In this document: positions 1 to 8,580 of the stretch, piece after piece
Numbering within the stretch: the stretch's first letter is position 1
How the letters are laid out: the number at the start of each line of letters is the position of its first letter
DNA from: Coemansia sp. RSA 1804
Lineage: Eukaryota; Kickxellomycota; Kickxellomycetes; Kickxellales; Kickxellaceae
Direction of reading: 5' to 3'
NCBI GenBank assembly: GCA_027578815.1
Contig: JANBTH010000626.1
Location: 1-13,519, forward strand
DNA length: 13,519 nt
Notes under the pieces: generated by a model
The model's database searches: none
What the model was told of the DNA's origin: nothing
Seen by the model: only the letters and a program-made list of their open reading frames with translations
Program-made: the position numbers and the translations under genes

Positions 1-1118
1 CCCTCCTCTAATGTATTCGGAACTAGAAATTCTGGAAAATAAAGCGTGTATTGTTCCTGGTCAGAGGTGTTAATTCTTTTTTGACGTTGTTTTTAGAATT
101 GAATAGGTTTTTGACTTGTTGTATTGTACTCGCGGCCTCCTTTATTTCCGGTTCTGGCGGTTTTTTGTTTGATTGTCTGTCCAGATCCAGATATCGCTTC
201 TTCGTGGAAAGAAATGGTTTCTGGCAAGTACAGTACAAGAGTATATAGGATAAAAAGTATTGAAATTTTCTTTATTTTAGAACAACACAAATATGGCAGA
301 ATGGAGGGAGGATACCAAAAAAGAGAGAAACACGGGCGCAATATATTCGATATTATGTATCATGCCCCAAAAAACAGAAATCGTGTAAATAATTGGAAAT
401 GTTTGTTATCTTGCAATGCTGTTTATTCCATTTATTATTATCAGCATAGTAGAAAAAAGCCCAGCTTACTTTAATTTTTTATTTTTGCTTGTGTTTTGGT
501 ATTTCACAAGAATATTATGCTTTTCCAGAATTAATGTTTGTTTACGAATATGGAAATTAGTTCACTTTATTTTATTTTCAAACCACTGTTGGACCGTAAC
601 CAAATACTGAGCAACGTTCTTAGCAGTCAAACTGATAATACAGAATTTAAAAGCAGACAAGACTGCAGACCATTATGATCTGCACTATTTGCAATGGCAG
701 TAAGCAGTAGCAGCTGTTTATAGTGTTTTGTTTTGGTTTTGTTTTCAGCGCTTTTCTACCAGTCTTTTCCTGCACTATTGATGGAAAGATTAGAAAATCC
801 AGATTACTGTTTTTCGTCTGGATAACGTTTCTCGTTCCATGCAAAATTAAAAGAAACGCTAGAGAAATAAAGAACGCAATGTTTTGACTTTACATGAATG
901 TAACAGGCGTGGAAAAGATATATGCTGTTGCTTCTGGTGACGGCAAAGGCAAAATGTGTAGTAATATTTTGAATTAAAAGCAATACATATTGAACTGTAA
1001 AGTATTAAATAAATAAAATAAATGTTAAGGAAACACAACAAACAAGCAAGAAAGGCGTGCGGTGTATGAAATGATGAACAAATAAAAAAGAAAAAGGGCC
1101 AGCCAAGACAATACGACG
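1..1118. other. AT-rich intergenic region, no gene seen
   Basis: About 1.1 kb of AT-rich sequence without a convincing gene. The open frames here are short (up to about 116 codons), have no recognisable domain and biased composition, and look like chance. An AATAAA at 38-43 on the + strand is followed by GT-rich sequence, so the 3' end of a + strand gene lying left of the window may fall here; this is only a suggestion. A second AATAAA-rich run lies near 1006-1022. The right end should hold the 3'UTR of the minus-strand mannosidase, but I see no clear AATAAA for it on that strand. No tRNA, snRNA or snoRNA pattern was found by eye. Confidence 0.6.
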
Positions 1119-2831
1119 TTATAGATTTGGAGTTTGCAATAGCTTGAACGGATGGGCCTCAGTGTTGAACACGTACTCGTCAAGCGAGTAGTAATCGACA
1201 GGCGAGAAGAGCAGATACAGATACTTTAGCGTCTCCGCCAGAAAAAACGACTCCATCGAATCCGTCCACTGGGAGCTCCCCTTTGTCGACGTCACATCTT
1301 TGTAGGCGGAAAAGGCCGAGGCAGTTCGTGTCCACTTGTCAATTGACTTGAAGATCTCCCAGCCCCACTCTTTGTACATCGGGTCGCCAGTGATGCGGTA
1401 CAGGATCATGATGCTCTCAAGCGTTTCAGGCCGCAGAATGTAGCCCTTGTTGCTTCCAAGATAAAAACCATCCTGCTTTTCCTTGTCGGAGGCGCCGGAT
1501 ACCTTGGTGATTGCAAATTCGTCCATACCGTCGCTGAACGACTGCGACAGGCCCTTGTCGTGGCTGTCTCTGAAAAGCACGTATTCGGGGCTCAGTCCGG
1601 TTGTCGTCGCGTTGTACATCCTGTAGCATGTGTAGGCAAGGCTCTTTGCAAGCTCCAGGTCGTCAGGGCGATCAAGGACCTTGCTGCCAAGCGCAAGCAT
1701 TCCAGGAACAAAGCATGTGAGATGCTGGTACATTGGGCTAAATTTTTTTGCGGATGAATCCAGATCACCGACGTAGTACATGTTGGGGTCGTAGATGGAT
1801 CTCTGCACCATCTTCTCCTTCATCGCATCCATGGACTCCTCGTACATGCGGCGGTACTGGTCGTTGCTGTGGCGACTAAATATGTACTGCTTGAGCATGT
1901 ACTCGTACCAGCTATCGCCTTGTCCTCCAAGCGTAATCTTTCCAGACACGAGCTTTGCGCTCTTTGTGTCAATCCAGATTGGGTAGAGCCCCGGGTATGG
2001 CTTTTCTGCCTTGTCAAGGAGGTCAACCACGCGCTGTGCAGCATCATGGTACTTTGGATTGCCAGTGAGCTCCGACAGCTTCCAGTACTCGAGCTGCACA
2101 GTTCCTGCCTCTGCCAGACAAACACGGTCTGCGAAAACCGCTTTCCCGGTATTAACATCGACGCGTGGATACGGGATGCCGCTGGAGGTGTCGAATGCAG
2201 GCATAAGCGCGTCGCCAACCTCCTGCGCCTTGGCCAGAAGCCTTCTGTCCAGACTCATCTCGTATGCAGTCAGCAAGCCAGCCAATGACCGTATGACCAT
2301 TTCAAAGAATGGCGTCTTGAAGCCACTTGTAGCCTTTGAGAAATCCACCGCAGTAACATGCGTAACCCCCTGGTTAAACTCCTTATGCAGTCCCATGATA
2401 TACAGCGTGTCCAGCGCATCAACCAGAGTCACGCCCCAGCCACCCCACTTGTTGTTGCTCTTGTTAGTGACCGGCTGCAGCTCGTCGGCGCCAAAGGCGT
2501 ATTGGTGGTAGCCGTCCCATGCATGCTTCATTGCGGCCTTGATGACCTCGCGCCGCTCCTTGTCGCTGTGTGCGGTGTCGTTTTCCTTGTCTCTTTCGGT
2601 GGGAATTGTGATTCGCGGGCCGGGCCAGTAGTCGGCTGGGTCAAGCACCTCCACGAGCACGCGAGTAAGAATGGCTGCCGCGATTATGACAAACAGAAGA
2701 ACAAACAGAACTCGCGTGCACCTGTCCATCAAGCGCCAGCGTGTCCGCAGACAACTTTTCCATGTTGGCTGTGCACCCAGAAGCAACTGGTCGTCCGATG
2801 AATCCGAACCGATCGTTATCTTGGACGACAT
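1119..2831 (-). CDS. MNS1: Class I alpha-1,2-mannosidase (GH47), ER/Golgi N-glycan processing
   Basis: A 570-aa type II membrane protein, single exon. It should remove alpha-1,2-linked mannose from Man9GlcNAc2 N-glycans in the ER or early Golgi lumen, using Ca2+. Residues 1-40 are cytosolic, about 41-60 form the membrane anchor, and the GH47 catalytic domain runs from about 95 to 562. Family residues are in place: Glu177 in FFEMVIR, Asp306 in GDSWYEY, Glu469 in LRPETLES, and the Ca2+-binding Thr557 in FNTEAHPF. Cys373 and Cys402 match the conserved disulfide. Sequons lie at Asn84, Asn123 and Asn407. Length and C-terminus are normal for the family, and the first ATG lies just before the tail and anchor. 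Overall the sequence resembles ER mannosidase I, but position 304 is Gln where ER enzymes have Arg, so the ER/Golgi subtype and the symbol are less certain than the family. The neighbouring RER1 gene encodes the sorting receptor reported to keep yeast Mns1 in the ER. Confidence 0.96.
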   Translation of the reverse strand: MSSKITIGSDSSDDQLLLGAQPTWKSCLRTRWRLMDRCTRVLFVLLFVIIAAAILTRVLVEVLDPADYWPGPRITIPTERDKENDTAHSDKERREVIKAAMKHAWDGYHQYAFGADELQPVTNKSNNKWGGWGVTLVDALDTLYIMGLHKEFNQGVTHVTAVDFSKATSGFKTPFFEMVIRSLAGLLTAYEMSLDRRLLAKAQEVGDALMPAFDTSSGIPYPRVDVNTGKAVFADRVCLAEAGTVQLEYWKLSELTGNPKYHDAAQRVVDLLDKAEKPYPGLYPIWIDTKSAKLVSGKITLGGQGDSWYEYMLKQYIFSRHSNDQYRRMYEESMDAMKEKMVQRSIYDPNMYYVGDLDSSAKKFSPMYQHLTCFVPGMLALGSKVLDRPDDLELAKSLAYTCYRMYNATTTGLSPEYVLFRDSHDKGLSQSFSDGMDEFAITKVSGASDKEKQDGFYLGSNKGYILRPETLESIMILYRITGDPMYKEWGWEIFKSIDKWTRTASAFSAYKDVTSTKGSSQWTDSMESFFLAETLKYLYLLFSPVDYYSLDEYVFNTEAHPFKLLQTPNL

Positions 2832-4322
2832 CGGTAGCTGGTTGGCGTTTAGAGAGAAACCCTGTGTGTAAAAATGAAAGAAAAGAAAGAGTATAAATTC
2901 CCGAGCGGTGGTGCGCTAGAGGTTTACTAGATAAAATACAGAACAATAGTGAAATATAAGCAAATGGAGAATTGGTTCGTCATGTAAGAAAAACCCTTTC
3001 AATGCTGCAGTAACTCTCGGTTTGCTTTAAAGTCAATGGCTGGCCCTGAATAGATGTTCTCTGAATTGGTCAGCAAAAGAACGACTACCAGATCAAGTGC
3101 CTATTGCAGTAAGAAGCAAAAGGTTCCAAGGGAATGCGGGGAATGTGTCTCCCTTCACAACAACAAAAACAACGACTGCAGAATAAAAGAAAACAGCCAG
3201 AATGCAATCTACCAAGCAGTAGTGACAATGACAATGCAGATATGCGCACAGATGGCGAACAGCAAAATTTATATGAGACAGCTAGAATATTAGTTAATAT
3301 GTAGACGCAAAATAAACAAGAAATACGTTGCATAGAAAGGAAGAGAAAAGAAAAGCAAAAGAACATATGCGCACTGGGCAACCCGAACAGGCAGACATTT
3401 CCTTTATAAAGAAACAAATGAACGCAGATGCAAAAGGTATTCACAATACTGGCAGCCAAACTGTCGATTTGGTTCAGCCTTATTGGCACATGACCTTTTA
3501 TAATTGCGCAGAGCACGAGCCCCAGCATTTATGCAGCAGATATTCATTCCATTCAACATGGTCAGCTCATTCATGGATTCATATGTCATGCTCACCCATC
3601 CATCCCCCTTTTCAGAAGAGCTCAATCGAGTATGAGACAACGATGAATGGATGACTTGTACTGGAATTGATGGCAATAAGACAAGAGCGACAAAGAGAGT
3701 TCATTTGCAGGGGAGGCGGGAATAGGAGGCGTGCGGCTGGAGCTCAAACAAATTGTAACCAGAAAGAGTAACTGTCTGTTGACTGGCGCTGAGACGCTAA
3801 AAAACACAAGAAAGGCAAGAACACCCGCCACTGACGCCATCAGCCAATACAGGCACAAGTGCAACTCCTGGCAGGTCCCAATTGTTGTTGGTTCTGTGGA
3901 TGTGAGCCTCAACCCCTCATGTGCTTTGATTTTGCTGTATTTCTCGCGCCTCCAGAAGATACAAGAGACAAAAGACAAAACAAAACAATGATTCAATCAA
4001 TCCAACTATACACACAAGCGTATCCGGACAAAGGATCCAAGAAAACATGATTCCGAAGAACTGGTTCCAATAGTCTGGTGATTTTACACTGGTGCCACAT
4101 AATTGGACAGATACGGACGAACAGACAATTCTCTAAACAATCCGGGATGTTTGTATTAATACGACGCTAGAGTGTTCTGCTACTGAATTAACTTGTAGAA
4201 AAGAGATGTTCAACAAAGAAGCATGTAAACTTTAAAGAAAAAAGTATAGACAGCTTGACCGGAGAAATGCCCGAGAATGGGGGGGGACCCACGCCTTTCG
4301 TTTGGAAGGAATACTGTAAATT
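2832..4322. other. 1.5 kb spacer between RER1 and the mannosidase gene
   Basis: This spacer must contain the promoter and leader of the minus-strand mannosidase gene at its left end and the 3'UTR of RER1 at its right end. I could not place a convincing TATA box close to the mannosidase start. A TTTATAAAG at about 3402-3410 reads the same type of box on both strands but lies about 570 nt upstream. A run of eight G lies near 4279-4286. Several open frames of 80-150 codons occur, but their composition (many Cys, Ser, Leu and Phe on the minus strand, Lys and Asn on the plus strand) reflects the strand's base skew and no domain is recognisable. The most protein-like is a hydrophobic stretch within 3622-3996 on the minus strand, treated separately as a finding. 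Confidence 0.55.
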
Positions 4323-4910
4323 TCAGTTCCCTCGGTTGTAGCGCCGTTTCCCAAAGTTGGTGAATGGAAGATAGCGGTACTTGATCATATGCTCAATCTG
4401 GCGCCTCATTGTGATAGCAAAGAGGAAGAACCAGTAGAAGAGCAGAATTGGCCAGTACACAGGAATGTTCAAAAACTCAAAGAACGAGCAAACAAACGAC
4501 AGAAGCACGGCCTTTGTAGCGTTGAGCCAGAACTTGAATTCTGGCAAACGGCGGATAAAGGGCCTAAACTCGTCATCGTTCTTAACTGGAAGCAGCCCAG
4601 GACCCGACTCGTTTGCAGCCTCTGCCTCCTCAATCTCCTCTGCCATCTCGGGGTCAATTTTAGGCGTCAGGAACGCCAGAAACAGATTCAGCAAGTATAT
4701 GCCAAGCGCATAGCAGATGATAAACCATCCTTGCGCAAAGATAATCCTGCACAGGAATGCTAGGAAAAATATGCCCGTCAGTCCCCATCGTGCGCCCGTG
4801 TGCGGAGTACTTTTGTCCAGAAGCGACTGGTAGCGCACCTGGAGTCCGCCAACCATCCCAGCTGCGCGTGTGCTAAGCGCCTGCGTGCCCTGACTCGAAT
4901 CGTCCATCAT
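4323..4910 (-). CDS. RER1: Rer1, Golgi-to-ER retrieval receptor
   Basis: A 195-aa four-span membrane protein, single exon, of the normal length for Rer1. Rer1 sits in the cis-Golgi and returns escaped ER membrane proteins to the ER in COPI vesicles by recognising polar residues in their membrane segments. Predicted spans are at about 43-60, 62-82, 131-148 and 150-168. Family signatures are clear: LNLFLAFLTPK at 74-84, an acidic linker rich in Glu at 86-101, the segment DDEFRPFIRRLPEFKFW at 112-128, and RRQIEHMIKYRYLPF at 169-183, followed by a basic tail. The start is a double ATG (Met1-Met2) with A at -3. The gene diverges from the threonyl-tRNA synthetase gene and lies upstream of the mannosidase gene on the same strand. 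Confidence 0.98.
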   Translation of the reverse strand: MMDDSSQGTQALSTRAAGMVGGLQVRYQSLLDKSTPHTGARWGLTGIFFLAFLCRIIFAQGWFIICYALGIYLLNLFLAFLTPKIDPEMAEEIEEAEAANESGPGLLPVKNDDEFRPFIRRLPEFKFWLNATKAVLLSFVCSFFEFLNIPVYWPILLFYWFFLFAITMRRQIEHMIKYRYLPFTNFGKRRYNRGN

Positions 4911-5489
4911 CTTTGCTGTGATTACGCTCTGCGGTCGAGTCTAGATTGCAGGAGAGAGAAAGGGAAAAAAGTGGGACTGGTTTTTGCAACAATAATAATT
5001 AAAAAGAACTCCTCTGCAGTCTCCTTTCTTTTTTAATTTCGTTTCCGATGGGAATCCAGCAAAGCTCAACAAAAAAAGGAAATTAAAACGCAGAAATACG
5101 CAGAACAGAGGAAAAGAAAAGAAAAGAGGAAATTTAATAAACGAATTTCAGTTTTCGCAAGTAAGCCTTGTGGGGAGTTTCTTTCCTCTTCATCCAGTCT
5201 CGAAATTAGAATTAGAAATAGGAATTGGAAAGGAGAATAAAAGCAGCATCTGCTCGTTGCTGTAACGAAAAAAGAGGCTGTGTTTGCACAAAGCGACAGG
5301 CATCACAGTAAAAAAATCGTTCAATCTTCTCCACTGCTTTCTGCCAACGCGAAACAAATGCCAAGCTCTTTAACAGAATGCCAGCCATTGCACGCGCTTC
5401 CTAAATCTGATTTCGGGACATGACTTAAGCAGATGCGAGCCGCAGCTGCAATAATTAGACGGTCAGTTCACTGAGCCCAGTCTATGTTG

Positions 5490-5496
5490 TGACTCA
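5490..5496 (+). promoter_or_regulatory. Gcn4/Cpc1 (AP-1) type site TGACTCA
   Basis: A perfect TGACTCA, the consensus bound by the bZIP activators Gcn4 of yeast and Cpc1 of Neurospora, lies about 52 nt upstream of the TATA box of the threonyl-tRNA synthetase gene. Genes for aminoacyl-tRNA synthetases and amino-acid biosynthesis are known targets of these regulators. A weaker relative, TGACTTA, lies at 5421-5427. Function is inferred from position and match only. Confidence 0.5.
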
Positions 5497-5547
5497 CTCT
5501 GCAATTTTTTTATTTGCAGCAACAGCGCAAGAAGACCTACGCTCCAA

Positions 5548-5555
5548 TATAAAAA
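5548..5555 (+). promoter_or_regulatory. TATA box of the threonyl-tRNA synthetase gene
   Basis: TATAAAAA reads on the + strand. Transcription would start some 30 nt downstream, near 5580, giving a leader of about 130 nt before the proposed 5'UTR intron. No ATG occurs in that leader. Confidence 0.5.
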
Positions 5556-5713
5556 TCTTGCGGGGTGAACGCTATCCGATCTGCTTGTTCATTCTTTTGT
5601 TTTCTTCACTTCCAGATAAAGATATAACAAAAGAACATCAAGCTTCTATTTCTTCTTACACAACATAGTTTTACCTAATCTATATTCTCCCACCAATCCA
5701 AAGTAATTAAAAG

Positions 5714-5841
5714 GTAAGATGAGAATAGGTTAGCTAGCACACACGCTGTGACGTCGGCGTAATAGTGGTAGCAGCAGCAGCAGTGTCTTCCTTATTCACT
5801 TATTCACTGTTTTCTATGTCGCTGACCAAATTTCACTGTAG
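5714..5841 (+). other. Probable 5'UTR intron ending at the synthetase start codon
   Basis: AAG|GTAAGA at 5711-5719 is a strong donor. CACTGTAG ending at 5841 is an acceptor of the same TGTAG form as both coding introns, and a CTGAC branch-like site lies at about 5821-5825. The 128-nt length matches intron 1. Removal joins AAAAG directly to the ATG at 5842, changes position -3 from T to A, and deletes upstream ATGs at 5719 and 5816. No transcript evidence is available. Confidence 0.55.
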
Positions 5842-8289
5842 ATGTCGGAGCTCGTAGACAAAGCGGCAAGACTGTCGGTAAATGACATTGCTCCCAAGCC
5901 CACGCGCAAGCCTAAGAAGGCCAATGAGGGCGGTAGCGGCACTAGTGCAGCTTCACTTGTAAGTACTTTCTAGATACGCATGAAAACAACGCTTTTATTA
6001 CGCATGAACGCATATATCGATTTGTTTACTTACTTTTCGTACATGTATTGCATAAAACACCATGACTTGGACAATGAAAGGTGTAGACGGAGCCACCGGC
6101 GTATATCAAACATCGCAACGACATCTTTGAAGAGCTGTACCAGAAGCAGCAGGAGGAGATTGCACGTAAGTATCGCTCACTAGCCAAATTATTAATATCC
6201 ATATTTTGTTTGTAATCACCGACAAACAAAAAACGTTACTAACCCTTTTTATCTATCTGTCCGAATATTGCATGTTCAAGCTGTAGAGAAGCCGCGCGAG
6301 AAGATTGTGATCACCCTTCCCGATGGATCGGAACGCGAAGGCTTGTCTTGGGAGACCACGCCGATGGACATTGCGAGCGCGATCTCAAAGTCGCTGGCCA
6401 AGCGGCTTGTGATAGCCAAGGTCAACGGAGTTCTGTGGGATACTGTGCGTCCATTCGAGAGCAGCGCAAGTCTGGAACTGCTTGACTTTGAGCACAGCGA
6501 AGGAAAGAAGGTGTACTGGCACTCGAGTGCCCACGTTCTCGGTGAGGCATGTGAGCTGCACTTTGGATGCAACCTGTGTAATGGGCCGCCAATCGACCCT
6601 GGGTTTTACTACGACATTGCACTGCCGGATGACTTTGGTCGCGGTGTGTCCCAGGACGACTTTGCGCCGCTGGAGAAGCTTGCCAACAAGGCCATCAAGG
6701 AGAAGCAGCCGTTCGAGCGCCTTATGCTGTCAAAGGAGGATCTGATGCGTATGTTCTCGTACAACAAGTATAAGGTGTATCTGATCAACGATCGTGTGCC
6801 CGACGGAACTTCAACCACGGTCTATCGCTGCGGTCCGCTAATCGATCTCTGCCGGGGTCCTCATGTTCCACATACCGGAAACATCACGGCGTTTGCGGTT
6901 ATGAAGAACTCGGCGTCGTACTTCCTTGGTAACTCTAACGCCGACTCGCTGCAGCGTGTCTACGGAATCTCGTTCCCTGACAAGAAGCAGATGGTTGAAC
7001 ACAAAAAGTTCCTTGAGGGGGCGGCAAAGCGCGACCATCGCAAGCTTGGCGAGCAGCATGATCTCTTCTTCCTAAACAAGCAGTTCAGCCCCGGCTCCGC
7101 ATCATTCTTGCCACACGGTACGCGCGTGTACAACAAGTTGGTAGATTTCATGCGTGGACACTACCGGGAGCGTGGGTTTGACGAGGTGATTTCGCCAAAC
7201 ATGTTTAACGTGGAGCTGTGGAAGCAGTCTGGACATTGGGACAACTACAAAGATGATATGTTTGTGCTTGACGTAGACAAGGCTGAGTTTGCGCTGAAGC
7301 CTATGAACTGTCCGGGTCACTGCATCATGTTTGGGTTCCGCGACCGCTCGTACCGTGAGCTCCCGATCCGCTTTGCGGACTTTGGAGTGTTGCATCGTAA
7401 CGAGGCATCAGGCGCACTTTGCGGCTTGACCCGTGTGCGGCGGTTCCAGCAGGACGACGCGCACATCTTCTGCAGGCCCGACCAGGTTAAGTCCGAGATC
7501 CGGAGCGCGTTCCAGTTCCTTCACGACGTCTATAGCGTGTTCGGTTTCACTTATTCGCTTGTCCTGTCTACTAGACCGGAGAAGTTCCTTGGTGAGATTG
7601 CAGTGTGGGATAAGGCCGAGAAGGCACTTGCGGAGGCGCTCGATGAGTTTGGCGCAAAGTGGGAGCTCAATCCGCAGGACGGCGCCTTCTACGGACCCAA
7701 GATCGATATCACCATCCGCGATGCGCTTTACCGCCCCTGGCAGTGCGCAACGATCCAACTGGACTTCCAGCTTCCCGTACGTTTCAATCTGCAGTACCGC
7801 GCACCCAACACCGGTGCCAAAGATGACGGAAGCGGTAACGCCGATACCAGCGAGTACCAGCGGCCCGTCATCATTCATCGCACCATTCTCGGCTCCATGG
7901 AGCGTCTGATGGGCGTTCTGATTGAGAACTTTGCTGGAAAATGGCCGTTCTGGCTATCCCCACGCCAGGTCATGGTTGTGCCTGTGGCTGGAGTGGTCTA
8001 CGACTACGCGCAGTCTGTGCAGAAGAAACTCCATGCCGCCGGATTCTATGCTGACGTTGATCTGGGCAGCGAGACCCTGAACAAGAAGATCCGCAATGCC
8101 GAGCTCTCGCTCTACAACTTCATCTGCGTTGTGGGTGCTGAGGAGATGGCTGAGGGCAGCGTCAATGTGAGATGTCGCGACGACGTGGGTACCAAGGCCA
8201 AGGGCCAGACGGTGCCGCTGGACAAGTTTGTCACCCAGCTCAATGAGCTTGTTGCCAGCAAGTCCTTGGAGAGCAAGCTGTCCAGCTAA
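5842..8289 (+). CDS. THS1: Cytosolic threonyl-tRNA synthetase, three coding exons
   Basis: I read this as join(5842..5958, 6087..6165, 6287..8289), encoding 732 aa, close to the human and yeast cytosolic enzymes. It charges tRNA-Thr with threonine and edits mischarged Ser-tRNA-Thr. A Lys-rich N-terminal extension (1-65) precedes a TGS domain at about 70-133. In the editing domain His144 and His148 (HSSAH) and Cys254 and His258 (CRGPH) match the editing site. The class II catalytic core has Cys407 (MNCPGH), His458 (QQDDAH) and His596 (VIIHR), the three ligands of the active-site zinc in E. coli ThrRS, plus motif 2 around LHRNEASG and motif 3 at LGSMERL. The anticodon-binding domain starts near SPRQVMVVPV at about 623. 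A loop before motif 3 (about 570-590) is longer than in the human enzyme. No mitochondrial presequence is evident. The start is the ATG directly after the proposed 5'UTR intron. Exon 1 and the intron boundaries are inferred, while exon 3 is certain. Confidence 0.95.
5959..6086 (+). other. Intron 1 of the threonyl-tRNA synthetase gene
   Basis: A 128-nt phase-0 intron with donor GTAAGT and acceptor GGTGTAG. An ATGAC branch-like site lies at 6062-6066. The reading frame stops within five codons if it is retained. An AAG six bases upstream of the acceptor could compete, but its use would bring TAG into frame, so 6086 must be the productive end. Confidence 0.85.
6166..6286 (+). other. Intron 2 of the threonyl-tRNA synthetase gene
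   Basis: A 121-nt intron splitting a codon after its first base, with donor GTAAGT and a perfect TACTAAC branch site at 6237-6243. Two acceptors six bases apart, AAG ending at 6280 and TAG ending at 6286, both keep the frame. I chose 6286 because it matches the TGTAG form of the other introns; use of 6280 would replace Gln66 by Pro-Val-Glu. Confidence 0.8.
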
Positions 8290-8396
8290 TTGAAAGAGCT
8301 TGGTCAGTATTATCTCTTATTTAGTTTACTTCGCAGTGTTTGTGCTTTTTTTTTTGCCACAACAATCATTCAGCCAATCAGTGGAGCTGAATTTCC

Positions 8397-8402
8397 AATA
8401 AA
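8397..8402 (+). terminator. Poly(A) signal AATAAA, threonyl-tRNA synthetase gene
   Basis: AATAAA lies 108 nt after the stop codon and is followed by A-rich then T-rich sequence, as expected for a fungal 3' end. Assigned from position only. Confidence 0.5.
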
Positions 8403-8572
8403 GTAAAAAATGTTTTTCCTATTTTGCGCAGCAAAAATGAAATATGAAATGGTAAGAATAGATGGGGGACGGTTTGGCTGATAGGAGGACAAGAACAGAA
8501 AAATGAAGAAAGGATCTCTTCCTCCTTCTCTTTAATAATTGATGTTTTCATTCTTCTTTCAAAAGGACACAC

Positions 8573-8580
8573 TATAAAAT
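8573..8580 (+). promoter_or_regulatory. TATA box of the RAD7-like gene
   Basis: TATAAAAT lies 108 nt upstream of the RAD7 ATG, which would place transcription start near 8605 and leave a leader of about 80 nt. A TAACGTCA element (CRE-like in reverse) lies in that leader at 8645-8652. Inferred from sequence alone. Confidence 0.45.

Larger units (their letters stand above)
4911..5841. promoter_or_regulatory. Divergent promoter region, RER1 (-) and threonyl-tRNA synthetase (+)
   Basis: These 931 nt separate the two divergent start codons. The RER1-proximal half is rich in A/T runs and includes three GAAAA units at 5111-5125; I see no clear TATA box for the minus strand. The synthetase side is better marked: TGACTCA at 5490-5496, TATAAAAA at 5548-5555, a leader without ATG from about 5580 to 5713, and a likely 5'UTR intron at 5714-5841. 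A GCA trinucleotide run lies at 5771-5783 and a perfect tandem 8-bp repeat (TATTCACT) at 5793-5808, both inside that intron. Confidence 0.7.

Noticed and set aside
700..748. Donor- and acceptor-like pair (GTAAGC ... TTTTCAG) suggesting a hidden intron
   Set aside because: There is no coding potential on either side, and the GTTTT-rich tract makes an acceptor-like sequence by chance.
1071..1077. ATGATGA resembling a box C of a C/D snoRNA
   Set aside because: No CTGA box D follows at a suitable distance and no terminal stem is visible.
5749..5756. TGACGTCG, close to a CRE/ATF site
   Set aside because: It lies inside the proposed 5'UTR intron, downstream of the TATA box, and differs from the full palindrome by one base.
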